This document shows, in pieces, positions 1 through 7,956 of a stretch of 64,000 nucleotides of DNA (positions within the stretch are counted from its first letter, which is position 1; every line of letters begins with the position of its first letter). The notes beneath the pieces are model-generated. The model was not told where the DNA came from. It ran no database searches and saw only the letters and a list, made by a program, of their open reading frames with translations. The position numbers and the translations under genes were made by a program. The DNA comes from AV40 sp038230255 (GTDB lineage: Bacteria > Verrucomicrobiota > Verrucomicrobiia > Chthoniobacterales > UBA10450), in the NCBI GenBank assembly GCA_038230255.1, contig JBBRNP010000001.1, forward strand, positions 62,001 to 126,000, written 5' to 3'.

Positions 1-1302
1 GTCGCCGTGATTTTGTATCGCTGGATTTCTCAAGAGCGATTGCAGTACTTCGCGCCCCGCGAACGGGAAGTGACCACAACTTCGCCCAGTCCGGAGCCGA
101 TACCGACGCGCCCACCGCCGATCGTCGGCAAACTCGACACCGGCCGTCTGTTCAACGGCATCACACTTCATTCCAGCGTCGAAACTACGCCCGGCGCGGA
201 CGCTTCGACCGAACGCGCCGATCCGGACAGTTATGTCCTCGATTTAAAATTGAATGCGCGCATGCCGACGGCCAATCGAACACTGGAGGAATTGTCAAAA
301 ATAACGCCGCGGTTGCCGGAGTTATTGCCGGGTCTTGCGGCGATGGCTGGCCCCGATCCGGTGTCGCCGCTTTTCGCCGAGCTTTACAATACGAAACTAA
401 GAATGCTACGCGAAAATCTCGCCCGGCTCGATTTGCTCCTTTCGCGGCACAATTTCTTCGATTGCCAGACGGTTTTGCAATTACAGCATCCGCAGAGCCA
501 TCGCAAAGCGCTCCTGGTCCAAGCCGACATGGATGTGGACGCAGACGGTTCAGATGGCGACCGGATGACGACCGGCACGGGCGCGCCGACCAACTTCAAA
601 CCGTTCACCAGTTTTAAATGGGCAAAAAAAACGTCGCAACCGAATCCGTATCTCGCGGGAACGGAAGAGCGATTGAAACGCGCAGAAGATGAATCCGCCG
701 CCAAGGCCACTTCGCCCGATCGGAAACGCGATCTGCGCAATGCGATCACCCAATTGCGAACCGAAGTGGCCACGCTTAAGAAATTCAGTTTTCTCATCGG
801 CTCGACCGATCCCTACATCGTGATTCCGGGCGCGTTCACGCGCGGACGCGATGCTGCAAAAACCGGAGACTATGCCCTCGTGATTTACGGCGATGGAATT
901 TATCCCGCGATCGTGGGCGACATCGGGCCTAACGACAAAGTAGGCGAAGCTTCGTTTCGGATCGCGAAGCAGATCAGTCCGCAAGCGACGGCTTATAACC
1001 GGCCAGTCAGCGATCTAAAAGTGACATATCTGGTTTTTCCGGGAACGGGCGATCCGCAATTTGGTCCGCCCGACTTGGAAAAACTTCAGGCAACGTGTCA
1101 GAAGCTGGTCGACGAAATCGGCGGCGCAACTGTTCCGCTTCATCATTGGGAAAATATTATTCCGACGCCAACTCCGACGCCTTCGCCGACTCCAATGGTT
1201 TCGCCTTCGCCGACAGCGACATCTTCGCCTTCTGGTTCGCAGGCGGCATCGCCTTCCGCGACGTTTGCCTTTCCGATCTCGAGTGCGACGCCAGGCCGGT
1301 AA
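1..1302 (+). CDS. Hypothetical membrane or exported protein, 5' end outside window
   Basis: The frame is already open at base 1, and a GTG at 7 is only one possible start. The first residues (VAVILYRWIS) look like the end of a transmembrane or signal segment, so the gene probably begins upstream. The body is hydrophilic, with a coiled-coil-like stretch (roughly residues 220-260, rich in K/E/R and L). The C-terminal 45 residues form a Pro/Thr/Ser-rich tail of PTPTPSP-type repeats, as in low-complexity extracytoplasmic linkers. I do not recognise a family. The role is unknown; a single-pass protein with a large periplasmic part is inferred. Confidence 0.6.
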   Translation, partial: VAVILYRWISQERLQYFAPREREVTTTSPSPEPIPTRPPPIVGKLDTGRLFNGITLHSSVETTPGADASTERADPDSYVLDLKLNARMPTANRTLEELSKITPRLPELLPGLAAMAGPDPVSPLFAELYNTKLRMLRENLARLDLLLSRHNFFDCQTVLQLQHPQSHRKALLVQADMDVDADGSDGDRMTTGTGAPTNFKPFTSFKWAKKTSQPNPYLAGTEERLKRAEDESAAKATSPDRKRDLRNAITQLRTEVATLKKFSFLIGSTDPYIVIPGAFTRGRDAAKTGDYALVIYGDGIYPAIVGDIGPNDKVGEASFRIAKQISPQATAYNRPVSDLKVTYLVFPGTGDPQFGPPDLEKLQATCQKLVDEIGGATVPLHHWENIIPTPTPTPSPTPMVSPSPTATSSPSGSQAASPSATFAFPISSATPGR

Positions 1303-1323
1303 ATAAGAGGCAAGGCCGTTTAG

Positions 1324-1349
1324 GTGGCTGCCCCGCATGGATTCGAACC
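1324..1349 (-). repeat. 26-bp copy of tRNA-Gln 3' end (att-like)
   Basis: These 26 bases are identical to 1691-1716, the T-arm, 3' acceptor strand and CCA of the complete tRNA-Gln downstream. The two copies are direct repeats 367 bp apart and bracket the GIY-YIG gene. A 3' tRNA fragment on one side and the whole tRNA on the other is the classical footprint of insertion at a tRNA 3' end. There is no 5' half here, so this is not a second tRNA. Confidence 0.85.
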
Positions 1350-1376
1350 GCGTAAAAAGCTTCGCTTCACGCGGTT
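1346..1376. repeat. Hairpin next to tRNA fragment
   Basis: AACCGCGT (1346-1353) pairs perfectly with ACGCGGTT (1369-1376) around a 15-base loop. It overlaps the inner edge of the tRNA-Gln fragment and precedes the GIY-YIG start at 1398. It may be a REP-like end of the small element or a transcript structure; no T-run follows. Confidence 0.55.
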
Positions 1377-1397
1377 TAGCCATGTCAAATTATCGAC

Positions 1398-1673
1398 GTG
1401 TTTTATGTCTACGTTCTGCACTCTCTCGCAGATAACGGGTTTTATATCGGTTACTCCACAGATTTGAAAAAACGGTTAGCGCAGCACAAACAAGGTGCAG
1501 CGATTGCAACTCGATATCGTGGACCATGGAAACTGATCTATTACGAAGCTTACATTGAGCAGGCCGATGCGAAGGGTCGCGAGAAGTACCTCAAGAGTGG
1601 AGGCGGACGTCGTTTTCTTCGTCATCAACTGCAAAATTATCTTCGCACAATTGGAAGTGGCACAGCCACGTGA
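1398..1673 (+). CDS. Small GIY-YIG nuclease-domain protein
   Basis: The 91-residue protein is a stand-alone GIY-YIG domain, the nuclease fold of UvrC and homing endonucleases. The motif YVYVL (residues 3-7) and the paired FYIGYSTD (15-22) give the two halves of the signature. The Arg of KKRLAQH (26) and the Glu of GREKYLKSGGGRRF (near 61) fit the catalytic Arg and metal-binding Glu. Start is GTG at 1398; the preceding in-frame region is not protein-like. It has no extra DNA-binding domain. It lies between a complete tRNA-Gln and a duplicated tRNA 3' end, on the opposite strand to the tRNA, which suggests that it is cargo or agent of a mini-element. Nuclease activity and mobility are inferred. 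Confidence 0.85.
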   Translation: MFYVYVLHSLADNGFYIGYSTDLKKRLAQHKQGAAIATRYRGPWKLIYYEAYIEQADAKGREKYLKSGGGRRFLRHQLQNYLRTIGSGTAT

Positions 1674-1694
1674 GGCCGTAGGCCTTTTACGTGG
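1666..1694. repeat. Hairpin between GIY-YIG stop and tRNA-Gln
   Basis: CCACGT (1666-1671) pairs with ACGTGG (1689-1694), and AGGCC (1673-1677) with GGCCT (1681-1685) inside it. The structure contains the GIY-YIG stop codon and runs into the CCA end of tRNA-Gln. It may end the GIY-YIG transcript or be the second terminal structure of the element. Confidence 0.55.
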
Positions 1695-1765
1695 CTGCCC
1701 CGCATGGATTCGAACCATGAATAACGCCTCCAAAGGGCGCTGTGTTACCGTTACACCACAGGGCA
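1692..1765 (-). tRNA. tRNA-Gln(TTG)
   Basis: A 74-nt cloverleaf including an encoded CCA. Acceptor TGCCCTG pairs with CGGGGCA (one T-G), D-stem GTGT/ACAC, anticodon stem GCGCC/GGCGT with loop CTTTGGA giving anticodon TTG, T-stem CATGG/CCATG with loop TTCGAAT, discriminator G. Its 3' 25 bases are duplicated at 1325-1349. Confidence 0.95.
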
Positions 1766-1829
1766 AAGTCGGCGATGTTTGATCGCTGAGTTTAGTTGCC
1801 AACGGTAGCGCGCTCGATTGCGGGCGCAA

Positions 1830-2957
1830 TTACTCGCCGTGCGGTTTTGGCAGCCGGATGTCGACGGTTGTGCCTTTGTCGACAATGCTGCGGACTGAAA
1901 TCTTGCCGCCGTGTGCCTCGACAATGGCTTTTGTCACTGCCAGACCAACGCCGTTTGCGTGCGAATCCCTGTAACGTTCGAAAGGCTCGAACAGGGTCGA
2001 CATCAGTTCGGGAGCGATTCCGCCGCCGGTGTCGGAAATTCGCAGGACCAGTTGGTCTTCAATGGCATCGATCGTGACCGTGAGAAAGCCTCCGCGCGCC
2101 ATCGCTAGCATCGCATTCTCGATCACATGACCGACTGCGCGAGCGAATCTTCCAAGGTCAATGTCGATGTTACCCTGGTAACGGATTTGTTTGACGAACT
2201 CGATGTTCTTGCTCGGGAGAAGATGCAGCGAGTGGCGATTCAATTCGTCAAGCAGCCGCCAGATTGAAACCGATCGCTTGTTCACCGAAACCGAACCTCG
2301 GGTGTAATCAAGCAGGTCCAAAGTCATTCCGAGGATGCCATTGACCGTGTCCGTGAGCATTTTGCTTAACTCGCGTAGATGCGGGTCGATCGATTCATTG
2401 GCGATCAAGTCCGAACAACAACGCGCAATGCAAACCGGATTTTTTAAATCATGGATCATCGCGTTGGCGAGGGCACCGGCGACACGGAGCCGCTCCGCTC
2501 GCATGGTTTCGCGCCTGAAATGGGTGTTGGCGCTGCGCACACGCGCGGTGATGGCGCGCAGAAAGTTCATGTGCAATCGGCTCGGGGACAGCTCAAGAAT
2601 TTCCTGAAACGTGTCTTCGGTGAGCGCGCCGATCAGCGCCGGCTCCACCGCGGTCGCAGTGGTGAAATGCAGCGTTCCGGCCAAGAGCGCGGTTGCGCCA
2701 AAGAAGTTTCCCTGGTCAACGTAATCGAGAATTTCGTGGTCGACGCCGTCTCCCGCCTTCGCGATTTTAACGCAGCCCTGGCCTACCAGATAAAGCGAAT
2801 CGCCGGGTTGACCTTCGCGAAAAATAACTTCACCGACTTTTTTTCGAAGTACGCCAATTTTGGGTGCGATGCGCTCGATGATCTCGGCATCGACTCCTTC
2901 GAACAGGCGATTACCGTAGAATCGCTCGATGGCTCGGGCCCGGGCAGCGGCTCTCAT
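1830..2957 (-). CDS. Histidine kinase with N-terminal cyclic-nucleotide-binding domain
   Basis: 375 residues. Residues about 12-130 form a Crp-type cNMP-binding fold (GEVIFREGQPGDSLYLV, then GNFFGATALL). The region around 160-230 is a DHp helix pair with the phosphoacceptor H169 in MIHDLKNP. Residues about 270-372 are a GHKL ATPase with N-box HVIENAML (277-284), G1 DTGGGIAPE (309) and G2 NGVGLAV (335). There is no membrane segment, so it is a cytosolic sensor. It lies 11 bp behind a receiver protein, in one transcript, and the two presumably form a signalling pair. The ligand is unknown: cNMP domains in kinases often no longer bind cyclic nucleotides. Confidence 0.88.
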   Translation of the reverse strand: MRAAARARAIERFYGNRLFEGVDAEIIERIAPKIGVLRKKVGEVIFREGQPGDSLYLVGQGCVKIAKAGDGVDHEILDYVDQGNFFGATALLAGTLHFTTATAVEPALIGALTEDTFQEILELSPSRLHMNFLRAITARVRSANTHFRRETMRAERLRVAGALANAMIHDLKNPVCIARCCSDLIANESIDPHLRELSKMLTDTVNGILGMTLDLLDYTRGSVSVNKRSVSIWRLLDELNRHSLHLLPSKNIEFVKQIRYQGNIDIDLGRFARAVGHVIENAMLAMARGGFLTVTIDAIEDQLVLRISDTGGGIAPELMSTLFEPFERYRDSHANGVGLAVTKAIVEAHGGKISVRSIVDKGTTVDIRLPKPHGE

Positions 2958-2968
2958 TCAATTCAAAA

Positions 2969-3766
2969 TCAGCTAGCGATCGACGAGCTATCCGGCACGG
3001 CGCTGTCAATTTGGGCGTACTTGAGGCTATCCAGAACGCCCCGGATGTGATCGATAATCTCATCGGGCGCGAGCGGCTTGCGCAAAAATCCGGCAATTCC
3101 ATCCTTCATCAATCGGTCGAGTCGATCTTGTCGAATAAATCCGGTGCACAGAACAACTGGTATGTTGGTTCGAATTTCGCGCAGACGATGAAATGTTTCT
3201 TCTCCGTCCATGAACGGCATCGTCAGATCGAGCAGAACCAATTGGAATGTCTGTGGCTGCCGCCGGAATAGATCGAGGGCTTCAAATCCAGACTGCGCGG
3301 TCACGACCTGGTACCCGGCTTCGCTCAGCAGGCGCTTGATTAAAACCAGCGCCATCGATTCGTCGTCGACCACGAGAATGGTCGGTTTGGCGCGCGGGAT
3401 TTCGCTGATCGTCTTTGGTCTCACGAACGACGCGAGCTCGGGATGCATGACCACTTTTTGATCGGTGCCGCCAGCCTGCTCGGACAATTGCGCCGCCACC
3501 GCTCCCGCGCGGTCAATGCTCGAGCGAAGCATGTTCAAGTATTGCTCAGAGCCTTCGGTGCCTTCCCACAAGTTGCCAATCTCCGCGCTGGTGCCGGAAA
3601 TGATCTGCAAGAGGTTGTTTAATTCACTAGTCGCTTTTGAGACCGATTCCTTCGAAACGGGCTTGCGCGGTGTGCGGGTCGATTTGCCTTCAGAGTTCAC
3701 TGCCGGTTTTAAAGCATTCGGGATGCCTGTTTTATAGAAATTATAGCAGCGCCACTGCGCCAACAT
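2969..3766 (-). CDS. Receiver-domain protein with histidine-less DHp-like segment
   Basis: 265 residues. The C-terminal part (about 128-250) is a CheY-like receiver: TILVVDDES, phospho-Asp D180 in LVLLDLTMP, Thr in VVLCTGF, Lys in FLRKPLAP. Residues about 46-95 (SELNNLLQIISG, then SIDRAGAVAAQL) look like the dimerising helices of hybrid kinases (typically HDFNNLL), but the usual His-Asp pair is Ser-Glu, so no phosphoacceptor remains. No output domain is seen. The start is uncertain: ATG at 3766 is used here, GTG at 3700 is an alternative that drops a poorly ordered N terminus. It is followed after 11 bp by the cNMP-kinase, its likely partner. It is divergent from sufC. Confidence 0.8.
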   Translation of the reverse strand: MLAQWRCYNFYKTGIPNALKPAVNSEGKSTRTPRKPVSKESVSKATSELNNLLQIISGTSAEIGNLWEGTEGSEQYLNMLRSSIDRAGAVAAQLSEQAGGTDQKVVMHPELASFVRPKTISEIPRAKPTILVVDDESMALVLIKRLLSEAGYQVVTAQSGFEALDLFRRQPQTFQLVLLDLTMPFMDGEETFHRLREIRTNIPVVLCTGFIRQDRLDRLMKDGIAGFLRKPLAPDEIIDHIRGVLDSLKYAQIDSAVPDSSSIAS

Positions 3767-3848
3767 GGCACTCCGTATCTGACCCCAGGAGGCGAAATCC
3801 CGTTCGCAATCAGCTCAAAGCGCCCTATATTTTGAGTCCCCCTCTTTT

Positions 3849-4616
3849 ATGAACGAGCTCCGTGTTGAAAACCTCCATGTCTCCATCGGCGACCAGCAGA
3901 TCGTCCGCGGTCTGAGTCTGGCCGTACCTCGCGGTGAGGTGCATGCCATTATGGGCCCCAATGGTTCGGGTAAAAGCACGCTCGCCAAAGTGATGGCCGG
4001 CCATCCCGATTATCACGTGACCAAGGGCAAGATCACGATGGACGGCGAAGATATCCTCGCCTTGGAGGCGGATGATCGCGCCCGAAAAGGACTTTTCCTC
4101 GCATTTCAATATCCAAGCGAAATCCCGGGAGTGACGATTGCGAATTTTTTGCGAGCCGCCATTCAAGCCCGTTTACCTGAAGGCGAAGAACTCGAAGCGA
4201 CCGAGTACTACGCCAGACTTTACGAAAAAATGGAGCTGCTCGGAATGGACCGCTCGTTTACGTCGCGCGCGGTCAACGAAGGTTTTTCCGGTGGTGAAAA
4301 AAAGCGGACGGAAATTTTACAGCTGGCAATGCTCGAGCCGAAGTACGCGGTTCTGGACGAAACCGACAGTGGACTGGACATCGATGCGCTCAAAGTGGTC
4401 GCGCGCGGCGTAAATACGATGCGAGGACCAAACCTCGGCGTCCTTTTGATTACGCACTATCAAAGACTTTTGAATTACATCGTCCCCGACCACGTGCATG
4501 TTATGGTTCAGGGGCGGATTGTGCGCAGCGGCGGGAAGGAATTGGCGCTTGAGTTGGAGGAGCGAGGCTACGATTGGGCGCGCGCGGGAGCGGATGAACC
4601 AGTGCTAACGAGATAG
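3849..4616 (+). CDS. sufC: Fe-S cluster assembly ATPase SufC
   Basis: 255 residues, the usual SufC length. This is the ABC-type ATPase of the SUF scaffold; it drives conformational change of SufB-SufD to build Fe-S clusters in the cytosol. Walker A GPNGSGKST (36-44), signature SGGEKKR (147-153), Walker B AVLDETDSGLD (D170/E171) and switch His in ITHYQR are all present. The sufC-type insertion EIPGVTIANFLR is also visible. It is first in sufC-sufB-sufD, 8 bp before sufB, whereas many bacteria have sufB first. No sufS/sufU follows, so the sulfur donor is elsewhere. Confidence 0.97.
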   Translation: MNELRVENLHVSIGDQQIVRGLSLAVPRGEVHAIMGPNGSGKSTLAKVMAGHPDYHVTKGKITMDGEDILALEADDRARKGLFLAFQYPSEIPGVTIANFLRAAIQARLPEGEELEATEYYARLYEKMELLGMDRSFTSRAVNEGFSGGEKKRTEILQLAMLEPKYAVLDETDSGLDIDALKVVARGVNTMRGPNLGVLLITHYQRLLNYIVPDHVHVMVQGRIVRSGGKELALELEERGYDWARAGADEPVLTR

Positions 4617-4624
4617 GATCGACA

Positions 4625-6034
4625 ATGAAGACTGAAACCAAAGCGGTCGATATCAACCGGAACATCGGCGATTTTTCCTACAAGGTTAATTACGCCAAGG
4701 ACGCCGGCACCGGCCTGAGCGAAAAGACCGTCCATTACATTTCCGACGTGAAGGAAGATCCGGACTGGGTCCGCGAATTTCGTCTTCGTGGATTGAAAAC
4801 ATTTTTGGAAAAACCACTGCCCACGAATTGGGCCAGCAAAGACCTCGAGGCAATCGATTTCGACAAAATCCGCTACTACCTCGCGTCGGGGGATGCGGCC
4901 AAGCGCACCTGGGAAGAAGTGCCCGAGGACATCAAGCGCACGTTCGAGCGACTCGGCATTCCCGAGCAGGAACGAAAATTTCTCGCCGGCGTGGAAGCGC
5001 AGTTCGATAGCGAAGCGGTCTACTCAAATATCAAGAAAGCGGTCGGCGAGCAGGGCGTCATTTTTGTCGGCTCGACCGAAGGCTTGAAAAATCATCCGGA
5101 GATTTTCAAGAAGTGGTTCGGCAAAGTTATTCCGATTGCCGACAACAAATTCAGCGCGCTCAACGCGGCGGTGTTCAGTGGCGGTTCGTTCATATACGTC
5201 CCGCCCGGGGTGAAGGTGAAACATCCGCTGCAAGCTTACTTCCGGATCAACGCGGAAAACTTCGGTCAATTCGAGCGCACACTCATCATTGCGGACGAAG
5301 GCAGCGAAGTCACTTACATGGAAGGTTGCACCGCGCCGAAGTTCGAGACCACGACGCTGCACAGCGCGGTGGTCGAGCTGGTCGCGCTTAAGGGCGCCAA
5401 GATCCAATACATCACCGTGCAAAATTGGTCGGCCAACGTTTTCAATTTGGTCACAAAACGCGGACTCGCCCACGAAGACGCCGAGATCAAATGGATCGAC
5501 TGCAACATCGGGTCGCGGCTGACCATGAAATATCCGGGTGTCGTATTGAAAGGCCGCAAAGCGCGCGGCGAAGTTCTCTCCATTGCGCTCGCCAATAACG
5601 GACAGCACCAGGACACCGGCGCGAAAATGATTCACGCCGCCGACGAGACCACTTCGAACATTATTTCGAAATCGATCTCTATCGGAACCGGTCGCGCGAC
5701 TTATCGCGGCCTGGTGCACGTTCCGAAGCATCTCAAGAATTGCAAGAACAACACCGAATGTGACGCGCTGCTCATTAACTCAACCAGCCGGACCGATACT
5801 TATCCGGCGATTACTGTCCGCGGAACTGGCAACGCCGTGCAGCACGAAGCGAGCGTCAGTCAGGTCAGCGCGGAACAGATCTTTTATATGCAACAGCGCG
5901 GCTTGAGCGAAGCCCAGGCGATGAGCTTGAGCGTGAACGGTTTCGTTAACGATCTCGTTCGCCAGTTTCCGATGGAATATTCGGTCGAGCTGAAACGACT
6001 GATCGAGCTCGAAATGGAAGGCTCGGTCGGCTAA
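4625..6034 (+). CDS. sufB: Fe-S cluster scaffold SufB
   Basis: 469 residues, full length. SufB forms the beta-helical core of the SufBC2D scaffold, on which clusters are assembled. Family hallmarks are YVPPGVKVKHPLQAYFRIN, EGCTAPKFETTTLHSAVVEL (with the conserved Cys thought to receive sulfur), KKRGL-like VTKRGLAHEDAEIKWIDCNIGS, and the C-terminal IYFMQQRGLSEAQA-type motif. The start ATG at 4625 lies 8 bp after sufC, so expression is coupled. The bases just before it (GGATCGACA) are a near match to the dispersed 10-mer of this window. It partners with SufC and SufD. Confidence 0.97.
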   Translation: MKTETKAVDINRNIGDFSYKVNYAKDAGTGLSEKTVHYISDVKEDPDWVREFRLRGLKTFLEKPLPTNWASKDLEAIDFDKIRYYLASGDAAKRTWEEVPEDIKRTFERLGIPEQERKFLAGVEAQFDSEAVYSNIKKAVGEQGVIFVGSTEGLKNHPEIFKKWFGKVIPIADNKFSALNAAVFSGGSFIYVPPGVKVKHPLQAYFRINAENFGQFERTLIIADEGSEVTYMEGCTAPKFETTTLHSAVVELVALKGAKIQYITVQNWSANVFNLVTKRGLAHEDAEIKWIDCNIGSRLTMKYPGVVLKGRKARGEVLSIALANNGQHQDTGAKMIHAADETTSNIISKSISIGTGRATYRGLVHVPKHLKNCKNNTECDALLINSTSRTDTYPAITVRGTGNAVQHEASVSQVSAEQIFYMQQRGLSEAQAMSLSVNGFVNDLVRQFPMEYSVELKRLIELEMEGSVG

Positions 6035-6061
6035 CTTTTTCCCCGTAAACAAGATCGAGAT

Positions 6062-6081
6062 CGGCGGTCTCCGGACCGCCG
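6062..6081 (+). promoter_or_regulatory. Hairpin in sufB-sufD gap
   Basis: CGGCGGTC (6062-6069) and GACCGCCG (6074-6081) form a perfect 8-bp stem with a TCCG tetraloop, 22 bp before the sufD start. Only a TTT follows, so it is a poor terminator. A role in mRNA processing or in lowering SufD relative to SufB is possible. Confidence 0.5.
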
Positions 6082-6102
6082 TTTCCATCTAAGATCGCGA
6101 CA

Positions 6103-7422
6103 ATGTCCTCAATCGCTCATGATGAAACGGTAAGCTCGAAAGGAATCCTTTCGGGGCCGGTTGAATCGCGCGATTTGCCGGACTGGTTTCGGGAACAACA
6201 GACCGCTGCCTGGGAAAGATTCGAATCGATCCCGCGACCTACTCGCAAAGATCAGCCCTGGCGTTTTTCTAATATCGATCTTCTCGATCTCGCGCCATTC
6301 AAAGTAAGCCCCGCGCTAACGGAGGATGATCGCGCCAATGTTTTGAAGTATTCGCGCGGCCTGAATGAATTCGCGGCCCGCCTGATTTTCGCAAACGATC
6401 AGCTGATCGAGCGCAATATCGTCTCTGACGACCTGAAGAAACGCGGCGTGATTTTCCAGCCGCTCGAACGAGCAATGGTCGAGCACGCCGATCTTTTCCG
6501 AAAATATTTCATGTCGCAACCGGCGGTCCTTGGCTCGGCCAAGTTCGCGGAATTGCATAAAGCACTGGTCTCGAACGGAACTTTTCTTTTCGTTCCGCGC
6601 GGGGTTGAGATCGAACAGCCGATTGAGATCTTTCACTGGTTGCGCGGTGAAGGTGTCTCCGTTTTCCCACACCTGCTGCTTATCACTGACGAATTGGCCA
6701 AGGTCACCGTCGTAGAACATTTCCGCTCCTGCGATGCGCGCGCGAGCGGTTTCGCTTGCGGCGTGAACGACTTGATTGCCGGCCCGGGCGCCAAGGTCAC
6801 TTACGTCTGTGCGCAGAACTGGGGAGAGAACGTCGTCGCTCTGCAGATGAACACCACCACGGTCGATCACGACGCTTCCGCGATGAGCTTGAATCTCAAT
6901 CTCGGTTCAAAGTATTCGCGGTTCGAAAGTCTGAGCCGCCTTGTCGGCGAAGGCGGTCGCAGCGATTTGCTCGCGGTCGCAGTTGCGGCTAACGAGCAGG
7001 AATTCGATGCGCGTACGTTGCAGGACCATATCTCGCCGCACACGGCCAGCGATCTCCTTTACAAGAATGCGCTCGACGATCGCGCCCGCTGCACGTTCGG
7101 GGGATTGATCCGGGTCGAGCCGCACGCCCATTTCACCGATGCCTATCAAAAAGTTCGCAACCTCCTGCTGAGCGACGACTCCGAAGCGAACTCAATGCCC
7201 GGGCTCGAAATTCTTGCTGACAACGTCCGTTGTACCCACGGCGCCACCTCCGGGCAGATCAACGAAGATGAAATGTTTTATCTCCGTTCCCGCGGTATTC
7301 CGATAAAAACCGCCCAGCGTCTCCTCGTCAGCGGTTTCTTAAACGAAGTGATTCAACGGCTGGATCAACCGACGATTGCCGAGCATTTGCGTGGTTTGGT
7401 TGATCGAAAGTTTGTGCGGTAA
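6103..7422 (+). CDS. sufD: Fe-S cluster assembly protein SufD
   Basis: 439 residues. SufD is the paralogue of SufB that completes the SufBC2D complex and is needed for iron acquisition. The N-terminal helical part carries RPTRKDQPWRFSNI. The beta-helix follows with FLFVPRGVEIEQPIEIFHW, and the C-terminal core has ALDDRARCTFGGLIRVEPHAHFTDAYQ-type sequence with the conserved His. The C-terminal motif DEMFYLRSRGI matches the one in SufB. Start ATG at 6103; the 68-bp gap from sufB holds a hairpin. It is the last suf gene here. Confidence 0.95.
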   Translation: MSSIAHDETVSSKGILSGPVESRDLPDWFREQQTAAWERFESIPRPTRKDQPWRFSNIDLLDLAPFKVSPALTEDDRANVLKYSRGLNEFAARLIFANDQLIERNIVSDDLKKRGVIFQPLERAMVEHADLFRKYFMSQPAVLGSAKFAELHKALVSNGTFLFVPRGVEIEQPIEIFHWLRGEGVSVFPHLLLITDELAKVTVVEHFRSCDARASGFACGVNDLIAGPGAKVTYVCAQNWGENVVALQMNTTTVDHDASAMSLNLNLGSKYSRFESLSRLVGEGGRSDLLAVAVAANEQEFDARTLQDHISPHTASDLLYKNALDDRARCTFGGLIRVEPHAHFTDAYQKVRNLLLSDDSEANSMPGLEILADNVRCTHGATSGQINEDEMFYLRSRGIPIKTAQRLLVSGFLNEVIQRLDQPTIAEHLRGLVDRKFVR

Positions 7423-7498
7423 CCGGCGTCCGCTGGTTAGAGAATTCTTTTGCCTCGCCGGTCAGGGGTGTTGTATTTTGGTTCCCCTTTCGACTGCC

Positions 7499-7948
7499 AT
7501 GGATGTAAGCGGACATATCGGCGCAATCCTGAATCAGAAGAGCGGCGACGTTTTTTCGATCGCGCCGGACGCGACCGTGTTCAAGGCGATCGAAATGATG
7601 GCGGACAAGAACGTCGGCGCGCTGCTGGTGATGAAAGGTGAAAAGCTGGTCGGAATCATCTCTGAGCGCGATTACACGCGAAAAGTATTTGTCCGCGGCA
7701 AGTCGTCGAAGGAAACACGGGTCGACGAGATCATGTCGAAGGATGTCACAACCACTAAGCCGCAAGATGGCGTGGATGACTGTTTGCGGTTAATGACCGA
7801 GAAACACGTTCGACATTTGCCGGTAGTCGAGGGCGGCAAAGTGATCGGGATTGTTTCCATCGGCGACCTGGTCAAACACGTGATCTCCTGCCAAAGCGCG
7901 ACCATTGCGCATTTGGAGAGTTACATCAGCGGCGGATACAGCGGTTAA
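7499..7948 (+). CDS. CBS-domain-pair protein
   Basis: 149 residues made of two tandem CBS domains. The first (about 8-62) contains VFSIAPDATVFKAIEMMADKNVGALLVM in pieces and GIISERDYTR; the second (about 75-130) contains DEIMSKDVTT, HVRHLPVVE and GIVSIGDLVKHV. CBS pairs bind adenosyl compounds (AMP, ATP, SAM) and act as energy sensors. No catalytic domain is fused. The start ATG at 7499 is chosen because the domain begins there; upstream in-frame sequence overlaps the sufD region without homology-like character. The 76-bp gap from sufD may hold its own promoter. The partner is unknown. Confidence 0.9.
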   Translation: MDVSGHIGAILNQKSGDVFSIAPDATVFKAIEMMADKNVGALLVMKGEKLVGIISERDYTRKVFVRGKSSKETRVDEIMSKDVTTTKPQDGVDDCLRLMTEKHVRHLPVVEGGKVIGIVSIGDLVKHVISCQSATIAHLESYISGGYSG

Positions 7949-7956
7949 TACCGCCA

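Noticed and set aside
1327..1349. Possible second tRNA-Gln
   Set aside because: Only the T-arm and 3' acceptor strand are present; the D- and anticodon arms are missing. It is a fragment.
2451..3050. 199-residue frame on the plus strand opposite the kinase
   Set aside because: It is a shadow of the minus-strand kinase with no domain; the kinase has clear motifs.
4893..5731. Several frames opposite or within sufB
   Set aside because: sufB is unmistakable over its full length; these frames are codon-bias shadows typical for GC-rich DNA.
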